A stretch of DNA of 64,000 nt from Anopheles merus (taxonomy: Eukaryota > Arthropoda > Insecta > Diptera > Culicidae): assembly GCF_017562075.2 (NCBI RefSeq), contig NC_054081.1:2545294-2609293 (forward strand). Direction: 5' to 3'. Under the pieces are notes generated by a model. That model saw only the letters and a list, made by a program, of their open reading frames with translations, made no database searches and was not told the origin of the DNA. The position numbers and the translations under genes are program-made. How positions within the stretch are numbered: position 1 is the first letter of the stretch; each line of letters begins with the position of its first letter. Positions 1-12,357 of the stretch are shown here, piece after piece.

Positions 1-1150
1 TCTCTCCTCTCTCTCTTTACACTCTAATAGTTCAATCAACTCCAGGCAAACCATCTCACAACCGGCTACAGTACGCCGAATTTCGATCCTATTTTATTTC
101 CCCGCTGGAGTCTCGCTGGAGCGCCTCCTTTCGTTACGGGGTCGAGATAATTTCGTTATCGAAGTTGGTCGGCGGATGTCCCTTTGCTTTGCTCAACCCA
201 ACGCCCCCGCGAAACGACATCTCGCCGGCTGTATGTTCACGTCTTCCGACCGAATCTTCAATTTACTCGTCCGAATGATGCATCCGTGTGTGTGTGCTTT
301 CTGTCGGGCCCAAAGGGCGTTCGGTTCGAGCAGAAGATAAAATCACGATACTCAAACACTCGACAGTATTTTTATTCCACCGCTACCCCGCTGCTTACTT
401 CGCGCCTGTTTTTCTTTTTGCCCTCGCACGAACGAGGAAACCTCACCCTTGACCGTGGCGTTTGATTTTTCAACAATCGAAAGATCACATCCCCCATCCC
501 TCGCACACCCAAAAACGCTGCCTTTCCAACTTCGTAATCCTCGCGTGAAAGTGATACGCGAGCAGCAACACCGCACGAATCCGATTCGGAGGTTTCCATT
601 TTCAATTTTCAGTGACTTGCCTAACCAAAAGGACGAAGGAAGCTTAGGACTTACACACACACACACACACGCGCGTACACCTACCAGAAGCACCCACTCA
701 GGCTCTTTATCTAGCAGCCTTCGCTGGGGCGATTGATTGAAATGAAAATAATTGAATATCAAGTACATTCTTTGCAGTCGCAGCAGCCGAAGACGGGGGA
801 AATTGGGCAAAGCGTGGCGTGGCCAACAGATAAGTAACGCGTGCATTGCTGGGAAATGGGAAAGGTCTCTCTCGCTCTCGCCGAGAAGGACCTGCCACTG
901 GCAGGAGTACGTTCCAGTGCCAGGCTCGCCCAAGTGCACTCCCCCGCACCGTTGGGCGGATCGTAACGCCTGGAGGGTTTTAAATTTCACCAACGCTAAC
1001 GGTGCGCCTTCGTTCGGCGTCTTGTTTACCGTACAGGATCAGGTGCTGGAAGCTTGCTTGCGAGCGGGAGGACGGATCCTTTGCACCGGGCGGGCATTGT
1101 TCGTGTTTGCTGAGGCGCTGGCGGGGTTTGTTCGCGTCGGTTTTTAAGCT
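1..1150. other. Non-coding stretch, no gene recognised
   Basis: The first 20 bases are CT-rich and the rest is mixed-composition DNA with a short (CA)9 tract at 653-670. Open frames overlap on both strands here (for example around 352-993 and 752-1147), but none has a recognisable domain, a clean codon pattern or convincing splice sites. I see no RNA gene or transposon end. Confidence 0.6.
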
Positions 1151-1159
1151 TTAATCGAA

Positions 1160-1560
1160 CGGATGAATAAATTTAATGATTTCTTTTTTTGTGTAGAAGG
1201 ATTTGAAGATATTTTTAATTTTTAAGTTTAGAGTCCCTACTGAATATTAATAGTAAATAAATATAAGTTCTTTATTTTTGCTTACTATGTTGTTCGTTTT
1301 TTTATGTTTTTCTTTTGCATTGAATGTGGAGAAAGTTGTTATCGATAGTCAATATATTTTACAAAGCTCAAAAAAAAACTCCATATTCTCGAACAAGTAT
1401 ACGAATATGGTTCTTCTTGCTTAAAACACTGTGGATACCCTTTATACAAACCCCAAATCACACATCAAGCCAAGGCTTTGTTTTAGCTCAACATAAAAAA
1501 AACACAAAAGTGACGAGATTAAATCTGACGAGAAATAACGACAAACCTCTAAACACACGA
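1160..1560. other. AT-rich island, T-rich then A-rich
   Basis: The left part (about 1180-1320) is T-rich on the plus strand and the right part (about 1365-1530) is A-rich with several A runs. No terminal repeats or target-site duplication could be found. It may be decayed repeat sequence or simply AT-rich spacer. Confidence 0.4.
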
Positions 1561-1875
1561 TGACACTTGGAGCTTTACCGGATGGAAAGCAAGAAAAATA
1601 CACACTCGCAAGTGTGTTCAGGCTGTTGTTTTTTGTTTAAGAAATGTGTAAGCTCTGCTGCAGTGGCTCAAGCTTCCTTTTCCGACACACTTCACCAACC
1701 GTGGTGGACGAGTGGTGCCACTTGACGACGTGCAACACGTGTCAGGCAGCGAGGCAACAACCCATCGCAAGCGCTCCGGTAATCCCGCCGATGACGAGGA
1801 CCTGTCACGGATGGGCCTTTAATTAAATCCAGCAGCAGCGGCTGGCTGTCACTGGAGTTCCGAGATCAAGATTGA

Positions 1876-1877
<2 letters not shown>

Positions 1878-1928
<51 letters not shown>
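1878..1928 (+). repeat. (GT)n microsatellite, about 25 units, uninterrupted
   Basis: A perfect dinucleotide run of about 51 bases. It is one of the two longest GT/CA tracts in the window and so a likely length-polymorphic locus. On the opposite strand it reads (CA)n. Confidence 0.97.
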
Positions 1929-1929
<1 letters not shown>

Positions 1930-2740
1930 AGATGTGTTTCTCTGGATCTGTCCTTCGCTAATCAGCTTTGGGCTAGGGGCCGCTTCGCTTCGGATAAGAA
2001 AGACGTCTTCGCCTTGCGGTAATCTGCATCATTATCAACGGCTTTAGCCAGTGGTCCACTACCCCCCCCCCCCAGACAACTCCGCCCCGAAAAAAGCAAA
2101 AGCCGGAAGTCGGGTAATCCTGACAAAAATATCTCGTCATCACTGTGTTTGGCTGGGCCGCGTTGAGTGAAGCATGTTTTGCTGTGGTTTTCGGGGGTCA
2201 TCCTCACCAGACTTACGCGTAAAAGACGTAATCCCCCAGCGCCTGGCAAGAGGGGGGAGAAACGAGCGGCAAATTACCCTCACCAAAACAATGCCAGCAC
2301 GGGGGGGGGGGGAGCGCAACGGAACGGGAATGATGTATAAACAAAAAGTAAACTACACGGCTTACAAGATCCAAACTTTGTTGGCGAAATGTCTTAAAAC
2401 AGCCCGTCGCTGTTACGCTTTGTTTTGGTTGTGTGTGTGTGTGTGTTTTTCGCGGATTAGTTTCAAAAGCCACATGTCTCTTTTCGCTTTCTCACACGCT
2501 TAGGTGATGTAATTTCAGATTCTTTTTTTACATTTATTTTGCCTCCTGCACACTTATTTCGACCATTATTCCTGGTTGTTTCGTTGCTTTCCATTATGTT
2601 GATGTTTGTTTTCGTTGTTTTGTTGACTGATTTCATCGATAAGTGGGGCCCTTTCCGTTTTAAGTTTGTAGGCTGAAGTTTCAGCCAGTCAGCTGTTTGC
2701 ATTGTACAGCAGTTTTCGAGCAGCTATTTAATTGAGTATA
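1929..2740. other. Single-copy spacer with poly-C and poly-G runs
   Basis: Contains C12 at 2062-2073 and G12 at 2301-2312 and a short GT run near 2431-2444. A T-rich segment at about 2515-2640 has no visible repeat ends. No gene was recognised. Confidence 0.6.
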
Positions 2741-2754
2741 ATATACAGGTAGGC

Positions 2755-2995
2755 TTATCCCAAGGTGTATGAATTTAGAAGACTGATTTGTATCGCTTCT
2801 GTTTCTGAATGAAGATTTTAAGAGTGTTTTGTGTATTCGTCAAGCCTCCAGAAAGCTTGTTTGAGCAAAATTTTTACACCCTTCCTGTCAAAAAGTGATA
2901 TTCAAATTTGGTTATTAAAACATGAGACCACCTGGACTACATAAACTTTGATTCTAGATTCCATCACCTGATCTCTTTAATGCACCTTGGGATAA
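2755..2995. repeat. Inverted-repeat pair, possible small MITE relic
   Basis: TTATCCCAAGGTG (2755-2767) is repeated perfectly in inverted orientation at 2983-2995, bracketing 241 bp of AT-rich DNA. A 13-bp perfect inverted match this close is unlikely by chance and suggests a short TIR element. No flanking duplication is clear, so the exact ends and superfamily are unknown. Confidence 0.4.
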
Positions 2996-3105
2996 ATGTA
3001 AACACCACCTTGTTTTGCCATTTTTCGAGCAGGTACTCGAATCTAATTCTAGCTTTGAGGCTAGAATAATCTAGAATGAAAATTGCAGGCTAGTTTTACA
3101 TGTGG

Positions 3106-3161
3106 TTTTGTATGGAGTGTTTACAGGATTTCAGCCTCCAACTGTCAAACTCCATACAAAA
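3106..3161. repeat. Inverted repeat around a TTTTGTATGGAGT word
   Basis: TTTTGTATGGAGT at 3106-3118 pairs perfectly with ACTCCATACAAAA at 3149-3161, with a 30-base loop that itself holds a weaker AGGCTGAAAT/ATTTCAGCCT-type match. Words of this TTGTATGGAGTTTGACAG kind are, from memory, frequent in insect MITE ends. This could be one end, or the fused ends, of a decayed element. Confidence 0.4.
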
Positions 3162-3332
3162 AGCAGTCTAGAGCCGTGAAGGGCCCCAGTGTTAAATTAT
3201 ATACTTTGTTATTGTTTGTTTTTTTCCAGATTCCAGATAGAGCGATTATCTACTTAAGTAATTCTTAAAACAACATTCTTCCTCTTGTTTAGCTGATGTC
3301 TTGTATGCTTCTACCCTGCTTTTGCCAAATCC

Positions 3333-3364
3333 CTTCATACAACAGTCAGTGTTGTTGTATGAAG
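3333..3364. repeat. Perfect 12-bp stem hairpin, Helitron-like 3' context
   Basis: CTTCATACAACA and TGTTGTATGAAG form a perfect 12-bp stem around an 8-base loop. CTAG followed by T lies 17 bases downstream (3382-3386). Helitron 3' ends have a hairpin shortly upstream of CTRR-T, usually closer than here, so this reading is tentative. No matching 5' end was identified. Confidence 0.3.
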
Positions 3365-4199
3365 CTCCAAGAATCGATTGTCTAGTCCAGCGACCGCTGT
3401 TGTTTGCCAACGGACCCAGATCTCCCGAAGATCATCTGTTACGCACTTAATCTTTCCCATTTCGAACAAACACAAAGAATTAAAGTCTCAACATTAAGCC
3501 CCCGCTTCGTTTGCTTCCTAAAGTCGTACATCAACCACAGCGCCGTCGCCATCGACGCAAACAGCAATAGGAAGAAGAAAGGAGAAACAGGAGCCGCGAA
3601 GCGAAGAACATGACGAAGAAAGTAAAACCTACAGCCCGATTATTCCGATTATGAGTGGAAATCATGGCTGCCCGGCAAGAAGCACTGGCCCCCAGGAAGC
3701 TGAACTTGCTGGGCGCGATGCGAGGGGAGTGATAAATGTTTAAAGTTACCAGTCACGAACCCGCGCTGCCACCGGGAGACACACCAGCACGCGCTAGGGT
3801 GGGATGGGGTGCCCATTTGCGGGAGATTATCTTATCGCAAGCGCGCGAACTGCGCGCCGTAAGGTCCCGCCAGAACCGAGGGCGTGCTGTGAAGTGTGAT
3901 GGGCGCTGCGCGCTCGGAGATAAAAATCAATCTTGCCCAACGCGCGTGTGTTTAGCATTGCTACGTTGTGTACTTGAGGTTGTGGATTTCGGCGTGCTTG
4001 GCGTCCGGTAGTTCTGAGGGCCGCGTTGACGAAGACGCGAGCTGAAGATGCTCAGCGGTGCTCGAGTGTGTTTGTCTATAAGAGCAACCGTCAAGCATCT
4101 TGTTGGATCGCTGGACACAATATGGTTCTTTGGGGGCCGGCAGTCCTTCTGCAGTAAGCAGAGTGAGCCTCCAGCCTTCTGTGTTAGTGAGTGTCTCTC

Positions 4200-4202
<3 letters not shown>

Positions 4203-4251
<49 letters not shown>

Positions 4252-4271
4252 ACACACACACACACACACAC
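4203..4271 (+). repeat. Compound microsatellite (CT)n-(CA)n
   Basis: A (CT) run of about 24 units with one interrupting A at 4241 passes directly into (CA)10 at 4251-4271. The polypyrimidine half can in principle form triplex (H-DNA) structures. Open frames across it (runs of Ser-Leu or His-Thr) are artefacts of the repeat. Confidence 0.96.
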
Positions 4272-5429
4272 TGTCTATCCCCTGCTGCACAGCCGACATC
4301 GAAGAACACGGGCGGTGTTCCAGTTTCATTTCGCGGTTTCCTCAGGAAACAAACTAGTAAATGCCCGCTGTCCAAAACGGCTGACGTCTCCGGGCGGGCT
4401 TACGGGCCGTCAAATCGTTGGCAGCTGCCAGGCCGGGAAAAAGCTTTTTTCCCCTGGGTGAGATCGGAATGGGTGTTTCTAGGCTGCTCGCACCGTTGTA
4501 GTTTGTAATCTTAATTCCAAGCGTACCGAGGGCGCGCGGCCAGATAGCGATCAGCTAGAACTAGCCGAAGTGGGATGAAGTAGTGGTGCCGACCGTTTTT
4601 TTTTTATCGGCCGCTGGCAATCGACCGTTCGGCTGTCGAGGGTGCTTCACGTCGCTAGTCCGGGACAGGAATTGCCTACCCCCCTCTCCGCACCCACTTC
4701 AGGTTGAAGAGAAACGTAAAGGCCGAAGAAAGTCGATTTACCGCAAAACGGCGCTGGAAGCACACAGACTACTGGAGTGGGTCGTTTGTGTTGCTCCCTT
4801 CTTCGGCCGCGTCGTTCCATTTCCAAATGGGCCGGCTTAAGTCAACAGCTTGGAGCAGCGCTTGCAGGCTCGCGCGTAGGCTTTGATGGACGCACTTCAC
4901 TGAGCGCAGTACCGCTCGAGTACCGATTAGCGCTTAATAGACGGTTAAAGGGGCTTTTGCCTCTTTGCTGCTGCTGCTGGAGTGCGCTGAAGTACGCCCT
5001 GCAGGAGCAAGCAGAAGACGCTTACAATTACTCACGCAATAAATCACCGCCGGTCGGTTTCTCGCCGCAAATATATGTCCCCGAGTGGAGAAAAGGGGCA
5101 AGTGCAGAGCTCATATGAAAATTTGTTTTTCACGCCCCCAAACTGCAACCCTTTCCATGTCCAGCGGCCCCTCCGCAGCTAAGATCGGACGCATAAATCT
5201 GGCCGCTGCCGCTGGTTGGGTAATAAATGACAGAAGCGACTAACCTCTATTTTTTTGCCACCGGGAGATGGCGAAGCACTGCGCCGTTCCGGATGTACAC
5301 ATTTCCGGGGAGCGTCTTCTTCCGGTGCGCTTTGTCCTTTTTGATTGGTTTCATGTTCCTGTGCAAGAGAGAAGGGAGAGTCACCATGTTTCACCACCGC
5401 ACGCCTGTCATCAAATCCACCGGCTCCCC

Positions 5430-5444
5430 AAAAAAAAAAAAAAA
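5430..5444 (+). repeat. A15 homopolymer
   Basis: Fifteen uninterrupted A residues after CGGCTCCCC. There is no evidence that this is a retroposon tail: nothing resembling a SINE or processed gene lies upstream. Confidence 0.9.
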
Positions 5445-5768
5445 CCGGGATGACATTTTGGGGGAACACACACTTTTTGGAGTACAATAAATTCGATCAC
5501 GGCAGCCAATCGAGCATCCTCGCTACGTTCGGCGACACTGGGGACTTGGCTGCTTTGACACACCGAGCTGTCCTCTCGCTTGCACACACGCACGCACACA
5601 CATAATGGAGAATATAAATGGGGGCACTCCGGTTTTGGCATGAGTTATGTGCCCCGACCGGTTAGCACTTGGCGTGGCGTACGAGGCCCGCGGTCAGGCA
5701 ATAAAAATGAAGGATGTGCGAACGATAATCGAGGCCTCGGTTCGACCTTTTCTTGGGCAGCTTTTTTT

Positions 5769-5783
5769 GGGGGGGGGGGGGGG
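5769..5783 (+). repeat. G15 homopolymer
   Basis: Fifteen uninterrupted G residues directly after T7. It is one of seven poly-G/poly-C runs of 12 or more in the window. Length is likely unstable and also prone to sequencing error. Confidence 0.9.
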
Positions 5784-7057
5784 CGGCCGGTGGGAGCGCC
5801 CTGCACTACTGATTTAGAGCATGTGGATGCGCTAAGAACCCGAGCGCGCTAAGTAGGTTAAAAGTCACATTCAGCTGCAGCCGGGACGATGCTGTGGGCT
5901 GGTCGAGCTGGACCGCAGGAGTTTGCAAAAGTTGCAATCGAGCCCGATAATGGCGAGGGTTCGGGCGAAAGTGTGAGCGAGCGAAGTAATTGAGGCAATT
6001 AGCAGACCACACAGTCGTTGTCCTGGCTGGCCGGTCAGGCTCTACGTGAGTCAGATGCGGGTGGTATGGTTAAGTTCCTTTCTTAGTGCTTCGTGAATCG
6101 GTTTGAAAGAAGATGTTAAAGTCAAACATTATTTGTAGAGGCAAGTTCTATTGGAATATCTTTGTTCAATTCTAATTGAAATGAACGATTGATATGAGAG
6201 TTCGAAGCTATTACTTTTGGAAATGTCTAAAGACTGTTGCAGGATTTTGTGAGCTCTTCAGAATTTTGAAGAAAATTGAATTCCTGAACTTATTTTTACA
6301 ATCTTCATTGGTTGAAGTTGTCTGCTGAAGATCTCCTGAAAAAATCCCAAAATTGAATGTCAGAATCAAAATATTAAAACCTGAGCGCTTTAAATGTTCC
6401 AATTTTCCTGAAACTGATAGGCATTAAAAGACCGTCACTGTCCAGTTCTATCTAAGACTCGTCTGGTTTCCCTCCACTACCTTAAATCGATAAATCATTC
6501 TAAACACACGCACTAGGTCCCCAACCTGGACTAGATTGTGAAGCTTGATAATGATGATTTCATCTTATCTCCCGATCATGGGAAACCGCCACTCCCGAAG
6601 CAGTACCCCCAGGCGCAGCGGCAAACCCTGGGCATCACAACTTATATTTTTCCCCGATGGAGTGCTCTCTGCTCCGGCAAAGCAGTCCAGAAATCCAAAC
6701 AAACCAGGGACACGGAAACTGCGGGAGTTCCAGAGCTGGCGCAAACTCGATCCGATTCCGTTTTGCTCCGTATCGCAATGTGCCCTCGAAAACCTTCGCA
6801 CAGAAAACGGTGAGACGCCCCCTCCTCCCAACATTCCAGCTCGCGGGATCCTCCCGAGGTACGAGTCTCGGCCGGTCCCAGCATGGCGCATGGAAACAAG
6901 TCCGCCGACTTTCTCAACCCGAAGATTTGAAATTATGAACTGTCAGTTCGCTGTTTCCCTTCCGTTTGGCGCGGGATGTCACTAAGGTGAAAGCCCACTC
7001 CACCCCCCCTTGACGCTTGGGGCGCGGTGAGGCGAACGCCGCCCCGTCCCGCTACAT

Positions 7058-7135
7058 AATTGATTAACATCGCACCGTGATTGATTTGATAGTTGAAATA
7101 ATTTGAACTTAAGCTTGTAATTAATTTACATCTAT
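7058..7135. promoter_or_regulatory. Possible homeodomain-type enhancer cluster (inference)
   Basis: Between GC-rich flanks this 78-bp piece packs several TAAT/ATTA cores and TGATTGAT words, which are the kind bound by Hox/Exd-type homeodomain proteins. Such clusters occur by chance in AT-rich DNA, so this is only a suggestion from motif content. Cross-species conservation would decide it. Confidence 0.12.
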
Positions 7136-10045
7136 TTGTTTGTACGCCGATCGGTGGTCAGCGGCCGCCATGTTCGGCATGATGCGCCATTTATCCAATT
7201 ACGGCGCGACGCGAGCAGTGACCGAGTGACACATCGGTCGGACGGATGGATCGATCGGAGGGTAGGTAATTTGCGGTTTCAATCGCTCCCACACGCTTCC
7301 ATTCGTTTTCCGCTGTGGGCAACATCGCGAGACCGGGGGATTAGTTGGGACGGGTTTTGGTGCGCCTGGGGAAGAGAATGTGTTGGTTTGTTGCAACAGG
7401 ATATTAATAGCGTCGGTTGCGGACTTATCGGAAACGGCTTGAATCTGACGGTTTGCAGATGAATATCGACGTTCGTAATGGGTACGGTGTGACGCGTTAT
7501 ATTCCCTTCATTCAAGGCTCATGGTGATTAAAGCTCTCAAAGGCTTTCAAATTAATGATAATCATGTATGATATGATGAGGTATGCAGAGTCGTGAAAAG
7601 ATTGAGTGTACAACTCAACTTACACAAACTGGACCTACACTAACTTTTCAAGACAGAGTGCCTCTGTAGGCCGAGCATGAAAGTATAGCTGGAATTGAAT
7701 TCTTCTTATAGACTATTTACATCCCAAAGATCTTGGGAATCTCATCTCACCTCAAAGATCATTTCACAATTAACAAATGAACTTCCACAGAGTTTGAGTT
7801 CTAACTGGAAAGGTCTCATCAAAACCTTGAGACATCAATATTACATACACATGGCTCTAAGCAGAGTATTAACGTTATTCTTACGTTTGATCCAATTCTG
7901 AGAAGATAAGATATTGATGTACTCTGATGACGTCACTGCGAAGAGCATTGACATTATTGCTCCAAAATCAAAATTATATTTGATCTTTCAAAGCCAGACT
8001 TTCTGATTCATCTCGCAGCCAAGTCATCGGGCATGCCGTGCAAATGCTACTCCCCAAAGATAATTCCTGCCCATGCTCGCTTGCAGCCGGACATCATTTG
8101 AATAATTCAGCTACGGTGCGTATCGGAATCAAGCGTTGCACAACGTGCAGGCACCCAAGTAGCAAGCAGGTAGCAGGGACCCCTTGATCTAACAATGATG
8201 TCCATGAAAGGGATGGCATTTATTATAAAACTCATCTCGCCGCACACTACTACGCACTCGCACAACACTGCGAGGCTGTCCCCAGGGTTTGGAATGCATT
8301 AATAATCATTTACCAACGCGCTCGGTGCAGGCTGATGGTTGCCGCTTTGCGAATTCGGCTTAAGTGCCGGCGAGAACGTCTTGCCACCCCGCCGACGTCC
8401 ACTTAGATAATTGTCCGCTGGGAGTGGGTGGGATGAATGCCCACCAACGAAGTCGGTCCGATTTCACTACTGCGCGAGGTTTGGCGCGAGGTTTTGCGCA
8501 AGGATCGGTTTGCACCCGACGGAGTGTGCACGTTTAGTCCCACGGGGCACCGTCGGCGTTCGTCGTCATCGTCTGCGAATCTCCAATCCATAATGCAGCC
8601 TCGGCGGAGGTCTCACCAGAACCGCGTAGCAAATGCGATTACGCGTCGGGCAGCGACGATGCTGCATCGTGCAGTGAAGCAACTGCGGCAGGGCTTTTCG
8701 GGGCCGTCTTGCCAGGGAGTTTGGTGATGCAGGCCAGCGTTGTGTTCATCTGCTATGTCTTAGTAGTTTTGTTCATCAAAACAAAGTTAAAAATAATAAA
8801 GATTTCAGAATTATAATTATCTACCACAAAATCTTCTCCGACAAACCCAACCAAAGTTGATCTATACAACGCTCTCGCTGTTACAGCTAGGTACTTCTGG
8901 CTCCTGCACCGCATCAGACGGGAGGCTAGCGCGGCGGACCTTTTCCCTCCATTTGACAAGCTGTCTGTAATAGATATCCACACCGGGGGAGGCATCTGTG
9001 AAATGAAAATTAATAAAAATAACAAAAAAACTGGAACAGAGCACTGCAGAACCACGCCGCATCTTGACTGTTATCGGTTTCAGTGCGGAGGTTATTTCTT
9101 CTTCTTCTCGCTTTCCTTTGTTCGTTACACACTGGGGGAAATAGTTTTTTTGTCATTTTGATCGGTTTTCCCTTCCGATGGCGCGGTTGGGATAGAACCT
9201 CCTTGTCAACCGTACCGGCCCGTCACCGGCCATCACGGGCTGGATGCGCTGGGGAAATAAATTAAATTTTCAATTGCGCACAGTCTGACTCACTTTCTTC
9301 CGGGCCGATCGTGTTGTGACACCAGCTTTGCGAGAACATTTTAGTAGGTTGGTAGAAAAATTGAGGCGATTTCCTCGAAGACTTTGTTGAAATGTGGCTT
9401 TGAAAGTAATTTACAAAAACACACCAAAAATCGACTAATAAGCACAATGCGTACGGTTTTCATCCAAGTTATTGTTTCAATCCAACTAACTACGACTCGT
9501 TCATCCAGAACAGAACCTTCTAGACAACCTCAAACCGACCTGCTGGAGCTACTTCGATTTCATAGATTTGTCTTTCTGCCCGGCGCAGAGCAGAGATTGT
9601 GGCAAAGAGGTTCAATATGTTCGGATTTCACTTCCTGTGCTGCCCCGTACGCCCGGGGGTCGTCACGGTTGCTAGACGCTGTAAGTAGGCAGTGAGCCGC
9701 GAGGGGCGTCCAACATTGAGTGCGTCCTGTGACGAACATTTCGGGGCGAGCAGCGCTAAGGTACCGGGACGCCACGCCACGGATCGATTGCGTTAGCGTG
9801 GATGATGGGAAAGCGACTTTTTCTGCTTATCAAAAAAAAAGAGGCTGTGCTTCAGTTTTCGCACGTACCTTCGTTCGGTTTGGCATCGTTGGAAGATAAG
9901 TTTCTGTCGGAAGGAAAATACGTTACCGAACAGTAACGCCGAAAAGGATTATAATGCTAGCCATTCCGGTTCCCCATTCTCTCCCGGGAGTGCTGCAGTT
10001 CGCTCCTCGTTTGCGAATGGAAGAAACGGTTGCCGGTGTAACGGG
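7136..10045. other. Non-coding stretch, nothing identified
   Basis: Mixed-composition DNA with AT-richer parts at about 7490-8020 and 8755-9010. I searched the AT-rich parts for paired terminal repeats and short flanking duplications and found none. Open frames are below about 110 codons and unremarkable. Confidence 0.6.
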
Positions 10046-10052
10046 CGAATGG

Positions 10053-10076
10053 GTGTGTGTGTGTGGGTGTGTGTGT
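10053..10076 (+). repeat. Interrupted (GT)n microsatellite
   Basis: A GT run with one GGGTG interruption in otherwise GC-balanced sequence. Confidence 0.85.
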
Positions 10077-10519
10077 ACAATTTCCGGTTCGGTCCCAGTA
10101 TCCTGCGTCCGCCGCCGCTCCTTCGCTCGTGCAGGTGAAATATTAATTAGCATAAATTAGTCCCGGCTCGAGCCACCGTCCCGGGGTCCGGCCGGGCTTA
10201 ACCGGGCAAGTGAGCGGCCGACCGAGTGGGTGTGTACCGGCCCGGCCGTATTTCTCATTGCAAATTCATCAATCGGATATTGGGTGCTCGTCTTTGCTGC
10301 GTCTGGGCCATGCGAGAAGGGAAATTGTGGTGGTTCTTGCATCCGGTACCGGATGTTCCTGCCCGGCCCCGATCTGCTTGCCGCCTCTGTTTTCCCAGGC
10401 CAAAAGAGGCAGAGAAGGAGCTGGTTCAGTTGCAACTGCTAGAATGGGGTGAGGTAGGTGAATGCTTGAAGAATGTGTTGTTGTTGTTTTTTTCAGTTGA
10501 GTTGAACTGATATGAAATT

Positions 10520-11200
10520 GTTCCAAAAATATCATCGAAATAAATAAATAGCAAATAAACTCTTTACACTGCTAAAAATTGCCAAAGAAATCACAATTAC
10601 AGTAAATTACAAGAACTATATAAATCAAATGTTAAATGAAAAAAACAAATAGAAGATATCAAGAACAAAATATAATAAAATATAATACAACAAAATACAT
10701 ACTTCGTGAAATATAACTCATGATAGATGAAAGCAGCAGACTTATTAAATTAAGTTTTAATTGTTTTGACAATATACACACCTAACAACAAAAGAAACAC
10801 GATCAATTATGAAATTCATCATTTGTAAGCAGGCAAAGCACAACCATAGAACACCACACCACATGAGAAAGAAGGCATAATAGAGTAAAATTAATGTTCA
10901 GTATTATTCAAAACCCTAAAAAGCGTCATTAGAATTACTCAAAACAATTTCCCATGCCTGAAATTACTGAAAAATGATGTTAGAAAAATACAAACCCATA
11001 AAATGTATGTTGTAAGGATGATAAAACTGCAAACAAGAAATAACAAGAGAAAAACAAACACCCACAAGCGAACCGAAAAGAGAATGAAAAATTGAAAGTA
11101 AAGTTTAATTTCGAGCAGCATTTGTTGAAAATGTTACCGAACAACCTTCGTAAAAACCTCCAAATTATTTATAACAAATCATAAAAAAAGATACCACACC
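10520..11200. other. A-rich, strand-asymmetric AT island
   Basis: About 680 bp in which A greatly exceeds T on the plus strand (some 60-base lines have more than 35 A). It is bounded by GC-balanced DNA on both sides. No TIR, TSD, poly-A-tail structure or ORF explains it. Unlike the islands at 27440 and 40010 it does not switch to T-rich in its second half. Confidence 0.5.
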
Positions 11201-12337
11201 AAGTGAATATTAGTGCCAGGGTGGTGTAGTTTTATGAGTTCCTGCTTCCTCCCACGAGACGCTGCGCTGAAGGCCCCGGCCGTGAGACTTGCTGGCGCAG
11301 CCCGGGCCTTCGTCCGATCGCCCGCTGAGTCAATTTGTCCGGGACCGGGATCGAATAAAACCGCGAGTGTGTGTGCTCTCTCTCTCTCTCTCTCTGTCTC
11401 TCTTTTTCTCCTTTTCTCTCTCTTTCATTGCTCTGAGCTAATCAGCCTGCGGCCGGTTCGTGGGCGCTCGCAGCCGTCTTTACGTTCATCAATCTGCAGT
11501 TACTAAAACCGAGCCCGGTTTGTGTGTGTGTGTGAATCTTTTTGGCCCTCCTCTTGTTTCACTTTCCTCCGACATTGTCACCGCTGTATCTGGGGCGGTT
11601 TATGTGCGTTTGTTTCTACATGCTGTTGTGCTGTTATTTTCTAGATTTTTATCACCGGTGCCCAAAGCGGAGAAGCTTGGGAAAGACGATAGGCGAATAC
11701 TTACGATAAAATAAAACGAACATAAAACCCAGCAAGACACCACCGCCGCCACGATCGGGCGGCCAAGGGGAGGGGCGTGCGCGCGCGCATTTTAATCGCC
11801 AGTCAATCACTTTTTTCGATGCGGCTCCCTCTGCCGGGGTTTTGTTTTCTCGGTGACCATCGGTGACATCGCTCCGTGGTGGCTCCATCCCTCCCCGCCC
11901 GCAATCGATGCATGAGTTATGGACGATCCCCTTTTTCCCTGGGCGGTGGGACGGCGCAGCGGGTGAAATGGTTTTGTTTTGCTCCGGTGTACGGTTTTAT
12001 TTGGATTTTTATGACGCCATTTTTCTACCCATTCTGGTCCCCGTCTCTGCACGATCGGGAAGAGTGCGCGAGCGCGCGCGGGTGGTGCAAGTAACTCCCG
12101 AAAAAAAAGGAAGGGGGTTGCATGGTGCACTATGGATTTCCAGGCTGCAGCAACGGCGGGCGAACAGTTTTGAATTTTAGAAACGAAGCAAACGTAATAC
12201 GAACAAGAGACAATGCAGCGAGAAGAAACAAAACAAAAACCCCCAAACACCACACGGAGCAACGGAGAGAAATGGTCCCCACAGTGAGACAGTTTTATTG
12301 CATTTATTTTTATTTTATTACCTTCGTATGGCTCTGC

Positions 12338-12357
12338 GTGTGTGTGTGTGTGTGTGT
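12338..12357 (+). repeat. (GT)10 microsatellite
   Basis: A perfect GT dinucleotide run. Confidence 0.9.

Larger units (their letters stand above)
3390..7055. other. Long non-coding stretch with simple repeats
   Basis: Holds the compound CT/CA microsatellite at 4203-4271, A15 at 5430-5444 and G15 at 5769-5783, annotated separately. The AT-richer part at 6080-6420 has no terminal repeats that I could find. Open frames, including one of 146 codons at 6545-6985, overlap each other on both strands and show no family features. Confidence 0.6.

Noticed and set aside
4048..4508. Three overlapping frames with Ser-Leu and His-Thr runs
   Set aside because: They cross the (CT)n(CA)n microsatellite, which has no stop in several frames.
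6545..6985. 146-codon plus-strand frame
   Set aside because: It overlaps similar-length frames in other phases and both strands, is Pro/Arg-rich from GC content, and shows no family features.
10448..10462. TGAGGTAGGT resembling the let-7 5' end
   Set aside because: The match ends after the seed region and no hairpin partner lies nearby.
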